Shown: positions 39,311-50,040, counted from the stretch's first letter. The stretch is 64,000 nt of DNA from Takifugu bimaculatus (GCA_004026145.2 CP034986.1:7742929-7806928), one strand, 5' to 3'. Numbers and translations are program-made. The notes: a model not told the origin generated them from the letters alone.

Positions 39311-42131
39311 CTCATCCTGTTAGCAGGGGGGGTGGGGGGCAGGGGGTGGGGATGGGATGGGGGGGGCTCTGAATGGACACTTTCAGAGATCTCCTTTTGA
39401 AGTCCGAGGGGGGCTTTTGAAGAGCAGCGTGTCCTCTGTCACTGGTGTCGGCGATTAAGTTGTGACGGGGTGGAAAGAATGCCGGCCGGGGTGACTAATA
39501 CCCACGACAGATGTGCCCCCCCTTGTCACGATGGGTCAGATAACGGGGCCAGTCAGCTCTTCTGAAGCCAGCTAATTACAACAATTAATGAGTAATGACG
39601 GGAAAAAGACGTTTCTGAAGGATATTTAAAGACCGACTGAAGACAGAAGAAGACGAGGACTAAAGGCGGCAGTTAGAAGTCAACATTTATCCTTTTTAAA
39701 GTCCCGGTTTGACTCGAGCAACTCCAACTCTTCCTCCTTTGAGTCTTTTCCCCTCGTTCCCCTTCGGCTCGGAGCCGTTTTGTTTGATTTCAGCCACGTT
39801 CTCGCCCCGTTTGACCTCTGTTCCACCATCTGGAGCGACCCCATGCTGTATTACGAGGTTGTGACACCAGCGGACAGCCAGAGGGGCCATTAGCTCTGCT
39901 GCTAATTAAGCTAGAAATTCCTACATCTGGAATCTCACGTAATCCACATGGCTGCTGCTAGCGCTAATCGATCTGTGCGTACGCGCCAATAAATTGATCT
40001 TCACTTGTATAATGTTAGCTTAAGGTTAAGTTCTTGTTGAACCATGTATGCTAACGGTGCTGCTTATCGCGTCTGTGTCTGGTTAATTCATGGGTTTCCG
40101 TCCTGGACGCACGTGCGGTCAGAGAAATCTCAACTAGCGCTCCGACGCTCCTGGAATGACACGCGGATACGTACAGGAAGCGAGATAAAGGAAACAGCTG
40201 ATACACGCTGTAGATGTTGGAGGTCAGGTAGCGTCCGCGCGCATCAGGACGTGTTGGCGGGACGTTGATAAGAGTGGGCGCCTTTTCTGCGCTCTCCGAT
40301 AGCCGCGATAGGGAAGCGCGCCGTAAACCTTGTCAGCATACTGCTTCGGTTTCATGCTGAGCGATCCAGGCGGCCTCTTTCCAAACAGAGGAAAAGAGGA
40401 TTTGGGAGACAGGATTCAGTAGAAGTAGAGCAGAAAGGTGCTTTTGTGTTTAAAATTTGGAGGTTTTTCTCAATTCATAGAGGAAGGATTCAGTTTGAAA
40501 GCCATATTTTAGCTAAATGCTAGCTAATTTGAATCAACATAAGCCACGAGTTAGCTGAAGTTAGCCAGCTTTGCATAAAAATGTGTCATAATTATCGCCT
40601 GTGAAGGAAAGTTTGGAGTTTAAATGCAGATTAGCGAGTTCGTCCCTGCTGGAATTCAGGCGTAATTAAAAGAGTTTTACTTTTAAAACAAAGTCAAGAG
40701 AATTTTTAACATAACGAACACTTCTCACACTTACGCCGGGCTGAGGATTGTGGGCCAAATATAACACTTTACTCTTTCTCACATTACTTTGAGATATTCA
40801 CACGTCCAACGCTGCGACGCTCCGCTGAGACGAGGTCTCCGAGGGAAGCGCTAATACGCAACACTCGAGAAAGTGCAACATACGGCTAAACAGTACATTA
40901 CAAACGCTCGTATCAGTGCTAACAATGTGCAACATGTACCCTTTCCTGGCACAGGCAGCCTTTTTTTTTTTTCAAGAGCACCTTTAGCAACAAGTTGATA
41001 ACATTCACACATTTTCCCTCCAAATTCTATAAACAAAAGCAGCCGTGCAGCTAATGCTAGCATCCCCCCATTGTTGGCTAACCACCACCCCTCTTCTGCT
41101 GATGCCCTCTGGGGCATGGTAGCACTTCCTGACTTGTGACAGTAGCACGGCTAATGGTAGCATTGGTAATTTTCCTCTCCTCCTTCGCTGTTGTGTCCAT
41201 AAAGGGGCGTGGCTACTGTGACCTGCATTGGTGAATTTGCTACTGGGCAGAACCGCGCCGCCTTCCCTCTCTAATTGTTCTGAAGCGCAGGTTGTCATGT
41301 GAACACTTCACTATTGGACCACTTTGTGATAAATATAGATGGTGTTTTGTTGCCGTGGGCAACACACTCAGCTTCTTCTCGTCTTAATGTTGCCAAAGAA
41401 TGCTTTTCTGCTAACATGTGCTATTTTAATTCGTGTAAAAATAAAGTGATTATTACAGGGTTAAGGGTGATTAACAAGAGTGGCTGAGAAAGGCCCCCGC
41501 GGCTAATCTAAGAGTCGCTACGTCAATGAGTTAGCATGGCAAAATGAGCAACATTAGTGATAAATGTCAGAAAATTAGACAAACAATCGAAGTTTGATCC
41601 AGTTAGAGAAAATTGAATTTAATATTTTTCTGTCTTTCATTAAATGCTAGGTAAGAACCAGGGCCTAGCTAATATTAGCATTTTACATCGATTACTAACA
41701 GTTATGCTAGTCATTGTAATTGTGGACCTCTCTTAACGTGAACAGCAGTACCAAACACGTCTCAAGCTAGCACCTCTGTGTCCCCCGTTCATGGTTTAAC
41801 GTATTTCTTTTACGTCAATTTTAGCAACACTTTTCCCTAACAGGAAGTTGCCTGATTGATGGGTTTTATGACTAATTAAAAAAAAGAAAAATAACTAATA
41901 AAAAGAAATAAATGGCTTGATTACACGTCACTCATTTCAACACTAACAGATAAAAACAAAAGCTTCTCTTTCATCCTCAAAGGAAAATATTCCGAAAATG
42001 ACGTTAATAAATAAAGAGGCCACATTAACGCATGAATCTGCTCCGCTGCAGCTCTGAATGGAACTGGGCGACAGGGGGCGCTAGTGGGTCAGGATAGAAC
42101 CACTGCTGGAATTCAGACCGCAGAAGCTGCG
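39311..42131. other. Upstream flank of pcdh7, no gene seen
   Basis: G-rich runs at 39325-39365, then a homeodomain-core group at 39570-39600 (GCTAATTACAACAATTAATGAGTAATGAC). From 40440 to 42000 it is AT-rich with many GCTAGC/GCTAA words and a T12 near 40962. No exon is recognised. Confidence 0.55.
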
Positions 42132-42376
42132 CTCTCTCGCTCTCTCTCCCTCCTCTCTCTCCCTTCCTCCCTCTCTCTCTCCCCCTTTCTCTCCCTCTCT
42201 CTCTCCCTTCCTCCTCTCTCTCCCCCTTTCTCTCCATCTCTCCCCTCTCTCTCCCTCCCCCTCTCTCGTTATCTCTCCCTCTTTCTCCCTTCCTCCCTCT
42301 CTCCCTCCCTTCTTCCTCTCTCTCCCTCCCTCCCTCTCTCTCTCTCTCTCTCCCTCCCTCCCTCTCTCTCTCCTTC
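42132..42376. repeat. CT/CCTT polypyrimidine tract, 245 bases
   Basis: The + strand is almost wholly C and T (CTCTCTCC, CCTTCCTC units); only a few purines interrupt it, near 42139 and 42268-42271. It is a homopurine-homopyrimidine tract of the kind that can form triplex DNA, about 1.6 kb before the pcdh7 start. Open frames through it give only Ser/Leu/Pro or Arg/Glu/Gly runs and are not genes. Confidence 0.95.
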
Positions 42377-42592
42377 ATTACAATCGTTCATTATATCATT
42401 TCAGACCTGCTGCTGTGTCTCTTTATTTAAACTAAAAAGTGCGTCCATCTTGGTGTGACGGGGCGCGTCGCGGGCGCTCATCGTGAGGAATTCGTGCGTG
42501 ACTCCACAGACACTTGTTTGATCCGCTGTGGGGCGCGCACACCAGGCGCACCGGCCGATGAGGAACCATGGTTCCGATTTGTTGGGAGGGTT

Positions 42593-42607
42593 GGGGGGGG
42601 GGGGGGG
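42593..42607. repeat. G15 homopolymer
   Basis: An uninterrupted run of fifteen G inside the CpG-rich promoter area. Runs like this are often mis-sized by sequencing. Confidence 0.9.
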
Positions 42608-42894
42608 CAATTTGGTGCGGATGCATGCGGCACCGCATCGGCTCCTTGGGAACGGTCACCCCCCCCGCGCCGCCGGCGGCCACAGGATCACCGCGGGGCA
42701 GCCGGAGCGCAAGCACACAGACGTGCGCGCGCGCAACCCCGCGTCATAGGCGTGAACCTGCTTGCGGTGGAAAAGTTCGCCGCAACTCACGCACCACGAA
42801 ACGCAACAATTACAGCCGCGAAGGCGGAAGCGCGGGACTGAGCTTCTGTTGGACACAAACCTGTGCAGAAATATTCGCTCCTGCCGACCCCCCC

Positions 42895-42895
<1 letters not shown>

Positions 42896-42947
<52 letters not shown>
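42896..42947. repeat. (CA)n microsatellite in the pcdh7 upstream region
   Basis: An essentially perfect CA dinucleotide array of about 52 bases directly after a C8 run. Confidence 0.97.
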
Positions 42948-42949
<2 letters not shown>

Positions 42950-43019
42950 TTCCCTCTAAAATATTGTGGTCAAACTGTCAAGACCGAAGACCGACGCTGT
43001 TTACGAGTCTGCTGGGGTG

Positions 43020-43021
<2 letters not shown>

Positions 43022-43071
<50 letters not shown>

Positions 43072-43138
43072 GATAGGGAGAGAGAGATATTGAGAGAGGG
43101 GAGAGAGAGAGGGAGAGAGAGAGAGGGAGAGAGGGGGT
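43022..43138. repeat. (GA)n microsatellite, proximal array 1
   Basis: A GA-rich array of about 117 bases. It is perfect for the first 39 bases, then interrupted by GGGA, GATA and GAGGGG units. It is the purine-strand counterpart of the CT tract 0.7 kb upstream. Confidence 0.95.
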
Positions 43139-43346
43139 AACACTGCAATATCATTTGTGAATCCCTCTCACAGTGCTGCAGATCGAGGCTGCCAACACAC
43201 GCGGCGCGTCTGCAGGTGCGGGGAGAGCGCGCGCAGGAGCCACCGAGGAATTCAGCCAGAAACGGATTTAAAGGCGTTTTTGGTTTTCCCTCCCCGACTG
43301 ATTTTGTTTCAGCCTTTTTCAATCATCCCGAGTGACACACAGGAGC

Positions 43347-43378
43347 TGAGAGAGAGAGACAGAGATACAGAGAGACAC

Positions 43379-43418
<40 letters not shown>
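43347..43418. repeat. (GA)n microsatellite, proximal array 2
   Basis: A GA array with scattered GACA and GATA units, perfect from about 43390. It lies close to the likely transcription start or inside the leader. Confidence 0.93.
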
Positions 43419-43420
<2 letters not shown>

Positions 43421-43510
43421 TATGTGATCTGCTGGCTGCTGGAGCCAGAGTCGGCAGCCGGACTCCCAGTTCAGACCTGCAGGCTCCGCGCACTCGACGC
43501 CCGCCCTGTG

Positions 43511-43558
43511 ATGAGTTTTGGACGTAGGTTGGATGAGAGGAATACCGCAGCAGACTGA
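43511..43558 (+). other. Upstream ORF 1 in the putative pcdh7 leader
   Basis: An ATG followed by 14 codons (MSFGRRLDERNTAAD) and TGA, about 400 bases before the main start. It has no recognisable protein match. If it lies in the mRNA it could reduce translation of the main frame; whether it is transcribed is unknown. Confidence 0.3.
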
Positions 43559-43603
43559 GGGAAGGAGTAATTCCGAATTGTGAGTTCCAGGACGCGGACG
43601 CGG

Positions 43604-43684
43604 ATGCGCCGTCTGGCTTTTACGCGCGCGCCGTTGGAAGGTTTTGCCGCACCGCCCAGAGCGCATCTCCGCTCCGCGCTTTGA
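43604..43684 (+). other. Upstream ORF 2 in the putative pcdh7 leader
   Basis: A 26-residue frame beginning MRRLAFTRAPLEG and ending at TGA. It is arginine- and alanine-rich because the DNA is GC-rich. A purine (G) sits at -3 of its ATG. No known domain is seen; its role, if any, would be as a regulatory upstream ORF. Confidence 0.3.
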
Positions 43685-43786
43685 CATTTCTTTTGGCGAA
43701 GTCGGCTGAATAAAGAGGGGCAGAACCCCGCCGCGCCATCGCGGACGTGCGTGTGGACTTGCTGCTTCTTCTGTGCAGCCGGCGCG

Positions 43787-43819
43787 ATGGAGGAAGTGGT
43801 CCGGAGGAGGAAGTCTTAA
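43787..43819 (+). other. Upstream ORF 3 in the putative pcdh7 leader
   Basis: A ten-residue frame (MEEVVRRRKS) in a good start context (GCGATGG), ending 136 bases before the main ATG. It is the most likely of the three to be recognised by scanning ribosomes, with reinitiation possible at 43956. Confidence 0.35.
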
Positions 43820-43955
43820 CGCGTGCCGCAGCGGTGGGCTCAGATTAAAAACCAAAACCCCAAATTAAAACACATTTCTTCCCCACTCGCTCGATTTTTT
43901 TTTTGGACTTTCCGCCCCCCATTCAACTCTGTGGACATTTTTCTAAAGGAGAACA

Positions 43956-46900
43956 ATGAGGACTACTGATGCAGTGGACTATCTGTTCTGCTCCGTGCTC
44001 GTCTTGCAGCTGGTCCATCAGCCCGCCGCCAAGCAGGTGCTCCGGTACCGTCTGGCCGAGGAGGGACCCGCCGACGTCCGGGTCGGGAACGTGGCCGTCG
44101 ATCTGGGCATCGTCGCTGTGTCCGGGGAGGTGACATTCACGCTGGAGTCCGGCTCGGATTTTTTGAAAATAGACAACATCACAGGTGAGCTGAGCACCAA
44201 CGACAGGCGCATCGACCGGGAGAAGCTGCAGCAGTGCCAGATGATCTTCGACGAGAACGAGTGCTTCATAGACTTCGAGGTGTCGGTTATTGGGCCGGCG
44301 CAGAGCTGGGTCGACCTCTTTGAGGGGAAAGTGATCATCTTAGACATCAACGACAACACCCCGTCTTTCCCTTCGCCTGTCCTCACACTGTCCGTGGAGG
44401 AAAACAGACCCATTGGAACTCTGTACCTGCTGCCCACGGCCACCGACAGAGACTTTGGCCGGAACGGAATAGAGCGCTACGAGCTCATCCAAGACGGCGG
44501 GGAGAACTCCAGGCGCCTGGGCTCACCCGGGGATTCGTACTCGGGGAAGAGGAGGTTCGAGGAGGGGGCGAGCAGGAGCAGCGTCTTCGAGCTGCAAGTT
44601 GCTGACACCACAGATGGAGAGAAGCAGCCTCAGCTCATCATCAAAGGGGCCCTGGACAGGGAGCAGAGGGACTCTTACGAGCTGACGCTTCGAGTCAGGG
44701 ATGGCGGAGACCCTCCTCGCTCCTCCCAGGCAATTCTGCGAGTGATGATCACTGACGTCAACGACAACAGCCCCCGCTTCGAGAAGAGCGTCTACGAGGC
44801 CGACCTCCCGGAGAACAGCTCGCCCGGGTCGCCCATCCTGCAGCTGAAAGCCACGGACGCGGACGTGGGGGTGAACGGACAGATCGAGTACGTGTTCGGG
44901 GCGGCCACGGAGTCCGTCAGGAGGCTGCTGAGGCTGGACGAGAGCACGGGCTGGCTGAGCGTTCTGCACCGCATCGACCGCGAGGAGGTGAGCCAGCTGC
45001 GGTTCACGGTCATGGCACGTGACCGGGGCCAGCCGCCCAAAATGGACAAGGCCACCGTGGTGTTGAACATCAAGGACGAGAACGACAACGTGCCTGCCAT
45101 CGAGATACGCAAGATCGGACGCATTTTCCTGAAAGACGGGACGGCCAACGTGGCTGAGGACGTGGTGGTGGACACGCCCATCGCGCTGGTCCAGGTGTCA
45201 GACCGCGACCAGGGGCAGAACGGGGTCGTGACCTGCACCGTGGTGGGGGACGTGCCCTTCCAGCTGAAACCGGCCAGTGAAATGGAGGGGGAGCAGAACA
45301 AAAAGAAATACTTCCTCCACACGTCGGCCCCCCTGGACTACGAGGCCACGCAGGAATACAATGTCGTCATTGTGGCGGTGGACTCCGGCAGCCCCAGCCT
45401 AGCCAGCAACAACTCCCTCCTCGTCAAGGTGGGCGACACCAACGACAACCCACCCATCTTCAGCCAGAATGTGGTGGAGGTGTCCTTCCCGGAAAACAAC
45501 GGCCCCGGCGAGAGGGTGACGACGGTCACCGCCGTCGACGCCGACAGCGGAAAGAACGCTGAAATAGCGTACTCCCTGGACTCCGCCGTTAACGGGATTT
45601 TCTCCATTGACGCGGACACCGGGGACATTCGAGTGAACACGATCCTGGACAGAGAGCACACAGAGCGCTACGAGTTCAAAGTTATCGCCAAAGACAAAGG
45701 CGTCAACACCCTTCAGGGCTCGGCGACGGTGGTCGTCCTCGTGTCCGACAAGAATGACAACGAGCCAAAGTTCATGCAGGACGTGTTCACCTTTTACGTT
45801 CAAGGAGAATCTGGAGCCAAACAGTCCGGTCGGCATGGTTACGGTCATCGATGCGGACAAAGGCCACAATGCGGAGATGAGTCTTTTCATTGAGGAGGAG
45901 GAGGAAGTCTTTTCAATTGAGAATGAGACCGGGACCATTTTCTCCACCCTCTCCTTCGACAGGGAGCAAAAAACTACCTACACCTTCCGCGTCAAGGCCG
46001 TGGACGGAGGCGACCCCCCCAGATCCGCCACTGCCACGGTCTCGCTGTTTGTCATGGACGAAAACGACAACGCCCCCACGGTGACTTTCCCTAAGAACAG
46101 CTCCTACACCCTCCTCCCCCCCTCTAGCAACCTCAGAACTCTGGTCAGGAAGGTCATAGCCACCGACACAGACACCGGTATCAACGCGGACCTGAACTAC
46201 AGCATTATCGGGGGAAACCCTTTCAAGCTGTTTGAAATTGACGGGGGCACCGGGGTCATTCTGCTGATGGGGAAGCTGGAACCGAGGCACTACGGCCTCC
46301 ACAGACTGGTGGTGCAGGTGAACGACAGTGGCCAGCCTTCGCAGAGCACCACCACCTTCGTCCACGTGTATGTGAACGAGACTCTGTCCAACTCCACAGT
46401 GGTGGAGGCTCAGGTGGCCAAGAGCATGAGCACGTCCCTCAACACCAACATTGCCGGCGACCCCAACTCGGACCTGAACAAACAGAGGCTGAGCATCGCC
46501 ATCGGAGTGATTTCGGGCATCATGACGGTCATCCTCATCATCCTGGTCGTCGTCATGGCCCGCTACTGCCGGCCCAAGAACAAGAACGGCTACGAGGCCG
46601 GGAAAAAGGACCACGAGGACTTTTTCACGCCCCAGCAACACGACAAAGTCCAAAAAACCCAAAAAGGATAAAAAGAAGCAGAAGTCCAAACAACCGCTGT
46701 ACAGCAGCATAGTCACCGTGGAGGCAGTCGAAACCCAACGGGCAGCGCTACGACGGCGTCAGCGAGAAGTTGTCGGACAGTCCCGGCATGGGCCGCTACC
46801 GCTCGGTCAACGGAGGTCCCGGGAGCCCAGACCTGGCCCGGCACTACAAGTCCAGCTCGCCACTCCCCACCGTCCAACTCCACCCACAGTCCCCGACAGC

Positions 46901-47033
46901 TGGGAAAAAGCACCAGGCGGTTCAGGACCTGCCCCCTGCCAACACCTTCGTTGGCACCGGAGATAACATTTCCCTGGGATCGGACCACTGCTCCGAGTAC
47001 AGCAGCCAGACCATCAACAAGTACAACAAACAG
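43956..47033 (+). CDS. pcdh7: Protocadherin-7, first coding exon (with three frame-breaking single-base insertions)
   Basis: Protocadherin-7 is a delta-1 protocadherin of the plasma membrane that mediates calcium-dependent, mainly homophilic adhesion in the nervous system; its tail is known to bind phosphatases and the SET protein. The start ATG has A at -3, and its first residues form a signal peptide (about 1-25, ending before KQVLRYRL). Seven cadherin repeats follow, marked by linkers DINDN (130-134), DVNDN (268), DENDN (374), DTNDN (494), DKNDN (598) and DENDN (701), with DRE motifs in several repeats. NxS/T sites include N74, N287, N486, N714, N747, N807 and N812. The membrane helix is about residues 845-868 (46489-46563), followed by the RYCR stop-transfer. 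The tail has the delta-1 block around DLARHYKSSSPLPTV and ends ...NKYNKQ at the donor. Numbering ignores extra bases at 45801 (C), 46648 (G) and 46727 (G), which shift the frame three times and then restore it. With them removed the exon is 1025 codons. Identity is from recognising the family sequence; the paralog (pcdh7a or pcdh7b) is undecided. Confidence 0.96.
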
Positions 47034-47039
47034 GTAAGG
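47034..47039 (+). other. pcdh7: Splice donor at the end of the large pcdh7 exon
   Basis: The coding frame reads ...AAC AAA CAG and then GTAAGG, a strong vertebrate 5' splice site (CAG|GTAAGG). The exon ends in phase 0. Protocadherin-7 proteins of other vertebrates diverge between isoforms right after the corresponding KQ, so the position agrees with the known gene structure. Reading through the donor adds about 32 low-complexity residues (PPPPQPPHP) and stops at 47130-47132, which supports an intron here. Confidence 0.9.
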
Positions 47040-47132
47040 AGACATGGCTCCATGTCCCCTCCACCCCCCCAACCCCCCCACCCCAGTCACACCACCACCA
47101 TTCTTAAATGTCCTCTTGTTTCTTTCTCTTAG
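47034..47132 (+). other. pcdh7: Possible 99-base mini-intron with alternative acceptor
   Basis: Bases 47111-47132 form a pyrimidine-rich tract ending in CTCTTAG, a good 3' splice acceptor, 99 bases from the donor. Introns this short are common in fish. Splicing here would enter 47133 in phase 0, add eleven residues (CFVSHNAFRQG) and stop at 47166-47168. Some protocadherin-7 isoforms also end about eleven residues after the same junction, but with a different sequence, so homology is not claimed. This is inference from splice signals only. Confidence 0.3.
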
Positions 47133-48271
47133 TGTTTTGTCAGCCATAATGCCTTCCGACAGGGCTAGTCTCAGAAGTCGTCTTTGCCTTTACGGTGCTA
47201 ATGTGCTTCAGGTTAGCGGTATTGATCTGTTTTGGTTGGGAGTGCCATTCACATGTAATATTTAAGAGGAAGGGGGTCACTACAGATTAGGGGTTTTGTT
47301 TAAAAAAACCCAAAAAAACCCCACTTTTGCTGCTGCACATGTGGAGGTAGCCTTTCCTGTCAGAGGTGACACGCGTGCTAACCTTGGCAAATGTGTGCTG
47401 GGCTACTGTCGACAGCTCACATCAGGGTCTGGTTTGCAGTTATTTCATCCCGGAGGGGATCAGGACCCTGCCCTGCCCTCCTCCCCAGACAAGGCCGCCT
47501 TGTCTCCCGCTGAAACGTCGGTGGAACAAAAACAGGAGAGGATAAGAGAAGACGGCAGCACAAACATGGCTTTGTCAGGCTCTGGGAGCCAGTTTTACAG
47601 TCTCGGCTTAAGTGGAAACATCTGGCTAGCAGGCCGTATTAGCATCCCGCCGCCGTTAATTGGGCGAGCAGTCAACGTAAGCATTTTTCCATCACCTGCC
47701 ATATTGTGCCATGAGTTCATATGCGTCCTCATGTCAGAACATCTGGAGGTTTCTTTTGTCCACCTTTAACAACTGTCTGGTTGCTCTTTTTCAGTGCCGG
47801 GAAAGAGTGCGGCAGACGAACAAAAACAGTCGATCCCGTATCGAAGCGAGCTGATTTGTTCTTTACGCGACTATTTTATGTGTTTTTTATGGCAGCCTAA
47901 TGAATTATTGATCCCTCCTGTACTTGGCGTCAGCGTCATCCTTTCAGACTGACTCTCACCGATTTCCTCATTTGTTTCAATCCCCATCTTAACATCTGAT
48001 GTCCGTATGGCTTCTTTTTTTTGTCTTTGAAATGGTCTGTTTTTCTGCCCTCCGGCACTCCTCTGGCGTATCCTTCCACCTATGTAAACGCACTCTTCTC
48101 GTTCTCCCCTTTACAGTCAGTCTGTTTACACGCGCCGTGCTCGCGGGGCTAAGGTTACGGCCCGGGTGGCTAACTGAGAAGCATGTTGTTCTACATGATT
48201 AGCTCCACACCTCGCCACATGTTTTGCTTTCAAAGCTTCGCTGTACATGTCGGGTGATGCCCTTTTTTTGA

Positions 48272-48290
48272 GGGGGGGGGGGGGGGGGGG
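48272..48290. repeat. G19 homopolymer
   Basis: Nineteen consecutive G in the putative first intron of pcdh7. Confidence 0.9.
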
Positions 48291-48369
48291 CAGAGGTTTG
48301 GTAATAAATCCCCTGTCTCTCCTCCTCCTACTCTCAGATTGTCTCACTCCCCTCCTTTGCAGATTCTAA

Positions 48370-48930
48370 TATGGTGTATTCGCCAAGCTGCTTCCCAGAG
48401 TGTGGGGAGTGCTGTTGCTTTCGGATGTCTCCTGCATAATTAAAGGGCACTCTATTCCCCTCCGTCCGCTGCTGCAGTAGCTCGCATTGTCTGCCTCGTT
48501 GCCCCGCTTATATAATTATTTACACTCTGCATTTAATGTTCAGGGTTTTGATGAGGTGCACATTTGCTAGCATGTCGTGAGGAGCGAGGTGTTTGCCTGA
48601 CACTTAAAGTGTGTGTCTGGTGCTCCCTGTTAGCTGATTGAATTGTCGAAAGTAGCGACGGCGTCTGGCTGAGCCGATGCTCACCGTTGATAAATTCTAT
48701 TGAGGTGAATGGGGCTTAATCTAATGGCTACACAGGAGAGCTAATTGAAGAGGTGCGTGTGTTCATGCGCTCCAATTACGGCATTAAACAGCCACCTCTT
48801 TATTAGATTAAGTCACGGCACGGTCACGCTTCTGTTTTTAAGGGGCTGCCGTGTCTAAAAACATCCCGGCCTTCATTTAACCGAAAGGCCATAAACACGC
48901 AAACTAGCGCGGAGTGCCTCAGGAATTGGA
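48370..48930. promoter_or_regulatory. Candidate intronic enhancer pair
   Basis: Two repeat-free blocks. The first (48370-48545) has TGCATAATTAAAGGGC and TATATAATTATTTACAC. The second (48690-48925) has GAGCTAATTGAAGAGG, CTCCAATTACGGCATTAAAC and TTATTAGATTAAG. Homeodomain-type cores are dense. The intronic position near the promoter fits pcdh7 control, but this is inferred. Confidence 0.37.
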
Positions 48931-49599
48931 ATAAGCAATAAGATTTTATAGTTTAGCGATCAAGAGATATTGAATTCCACTTCAAAATGAAGGAAAACTG
49001 ACAACGACCTAAGTTCCACTAAGAGAAATTGGAGATTTTTAGTCACCGGTTGCTGCCTGTGGTTAAGATTTCCCGTTTTAGCGTCTGTGTCGGCTAATCT
49101 CTTATCTGTGGGAAGAGCTAGCAACAGGCACAAGAAAGGCAGCCCTGTTAGCGGTGGAGAGAATGGCCCGTACTGTTTCACAAGGGACTTGAGGTCGGGT
49201 GAAGAGACAGAAAAAGAGAGCAGGAGGAAGGGCGGGCGGAGGAGAAGAGTGGGGACCATTGACTAATCCCTGAGGTATCGGGTTCCATCTCTGTCATCGT
49301 CTGCCTAATCTAGAAGTAACCGCGCTGGCAGCCGGCTCGGCCAGGTAACCAGGCAACTGAAGAGGTTTATCGTCGTGGTTGTTTTAGCCCGTCGGACATT
49401 TAAAGTGTCATTAAGTCGAGACACTTTTGAGACGGAGGGCACAAAGCAGCTGTCAAAGTCTTGAGCAGGCCTTGATTTGAGCTCCCGGTCGGTCCTTGTC
49501 GAGGCCCTCCCTTTGAAACGAGCTTACTTGCCATGAACACAACAATTATCGTCCCTCCTGGCGGTCGCTCCTGCCAGAAAACAATAGAAAGTGGCAAGA

Positions 49600-50040
49600 G
49601 ACAGGGCGGCTTTGAAGTGCCGTTGAATTAGAACAAGCCATCAGCGATTGTTTTATCAGCGCACTTCAAAGCCCGCAGGTGGATCACCCTTAATGATCGC
49701 TGAGGCGCAGCAGCTTGCGTTGCGCAGCATTAGCCCTGAGGGCAGGCTAAAGTCGTGGCTCACACACCTCCGGCGGGTTACCCCGCCTCAGGGCCGATGC
49801 CGCGGCGCATCTGCCGGACACCCTCTACCCAGGCGACAGAGGCGACCTCCAGCTGCGCCCGCAATGGTGCGATTTGCCTTGTGCAAATCACGGCATGCAA
49901 ATAGGGGTCGCCTGAGTGGCCTTTGTAGCCAAAAGAGAAGATGGGATGTCCCTACAGGCTGCAGGAAACCATCATGGAAATGGAGTCTTTTGCCTCTGGC
50001 CTCATTTGCTTGAACCTACAGAATGTAGCTGCCTAAACAC
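49600..50040. promoter_or_regulatory. Candidate intronic enhancer with octamer motif
   Basis: Contains a perfect POU octamer ATGCAAAT (49895-49902), near-octamers GATTTGCC and GTGCAAATC in the 25 bases before it, and CATTTGCTTG after it. TTAATGATCGC and ATCAGCGATTG occur upstream. A 121-codon plus-strand frame (49648-50013) crosses the block without any known domain or acceptor context. Confidence 0.4.

Larger units (their letters stand above)
42440..43955 (+). promoter_or_regulatory. pcdh7: Probable pcdh7 promoter and 5' leader (CpG-rich)
   Basis: The 1.5 kb before the start codon is much richer in CpG than the flanks, notably 42455-42850, 43190-43260 and 43440-43830, as expected for a CpG-island promoter of a developmental gene. 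It is interrupted by a G15 run, a CA array and two GA arrays. No clear TATA box is seen; a TTTAAA lies at 43267 and its use is unknown. The transcription start cannot be placed from sequence. If it lies upstream of about 43500, the leader carries three upstream ORFs. Confidence 0.55.

Noticed and set aside
42025..42378. Minus-strand Arg/Glu/Gly-rich frame
   Set aside because: It is the purine strand of the CT tract.
42568..43140. 190-codon plus-strand frame with HTHTH and RERERE runs
   Set aside because: It is a translation of the CA and GA microsatellites in the promoter region, with no start context or family match.
44018..46716. Long minus-strand open frames opposite the pcdh7 exon (up to 267 codons)
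   Set aside because: They are mirror frames created by the GC-rich codon use of the real gene and show no domain of their own.
43956..47033. pcdh7 exon as a pseudogene because of its frame breaks
   Set aside because: Only three one-base insertions occur in 3 kb, there is no other stop, and all cadherin calcium motifs, the membrane helix and the splice donor are intact. Error is the simpler explanation.
47133..47168. AFRQG codons as the conserved FRRVTF tail exon
   Set aside because: The frame stops at once after these codons and the essential VTF is absent. Kept only as a possible alternative short tail.
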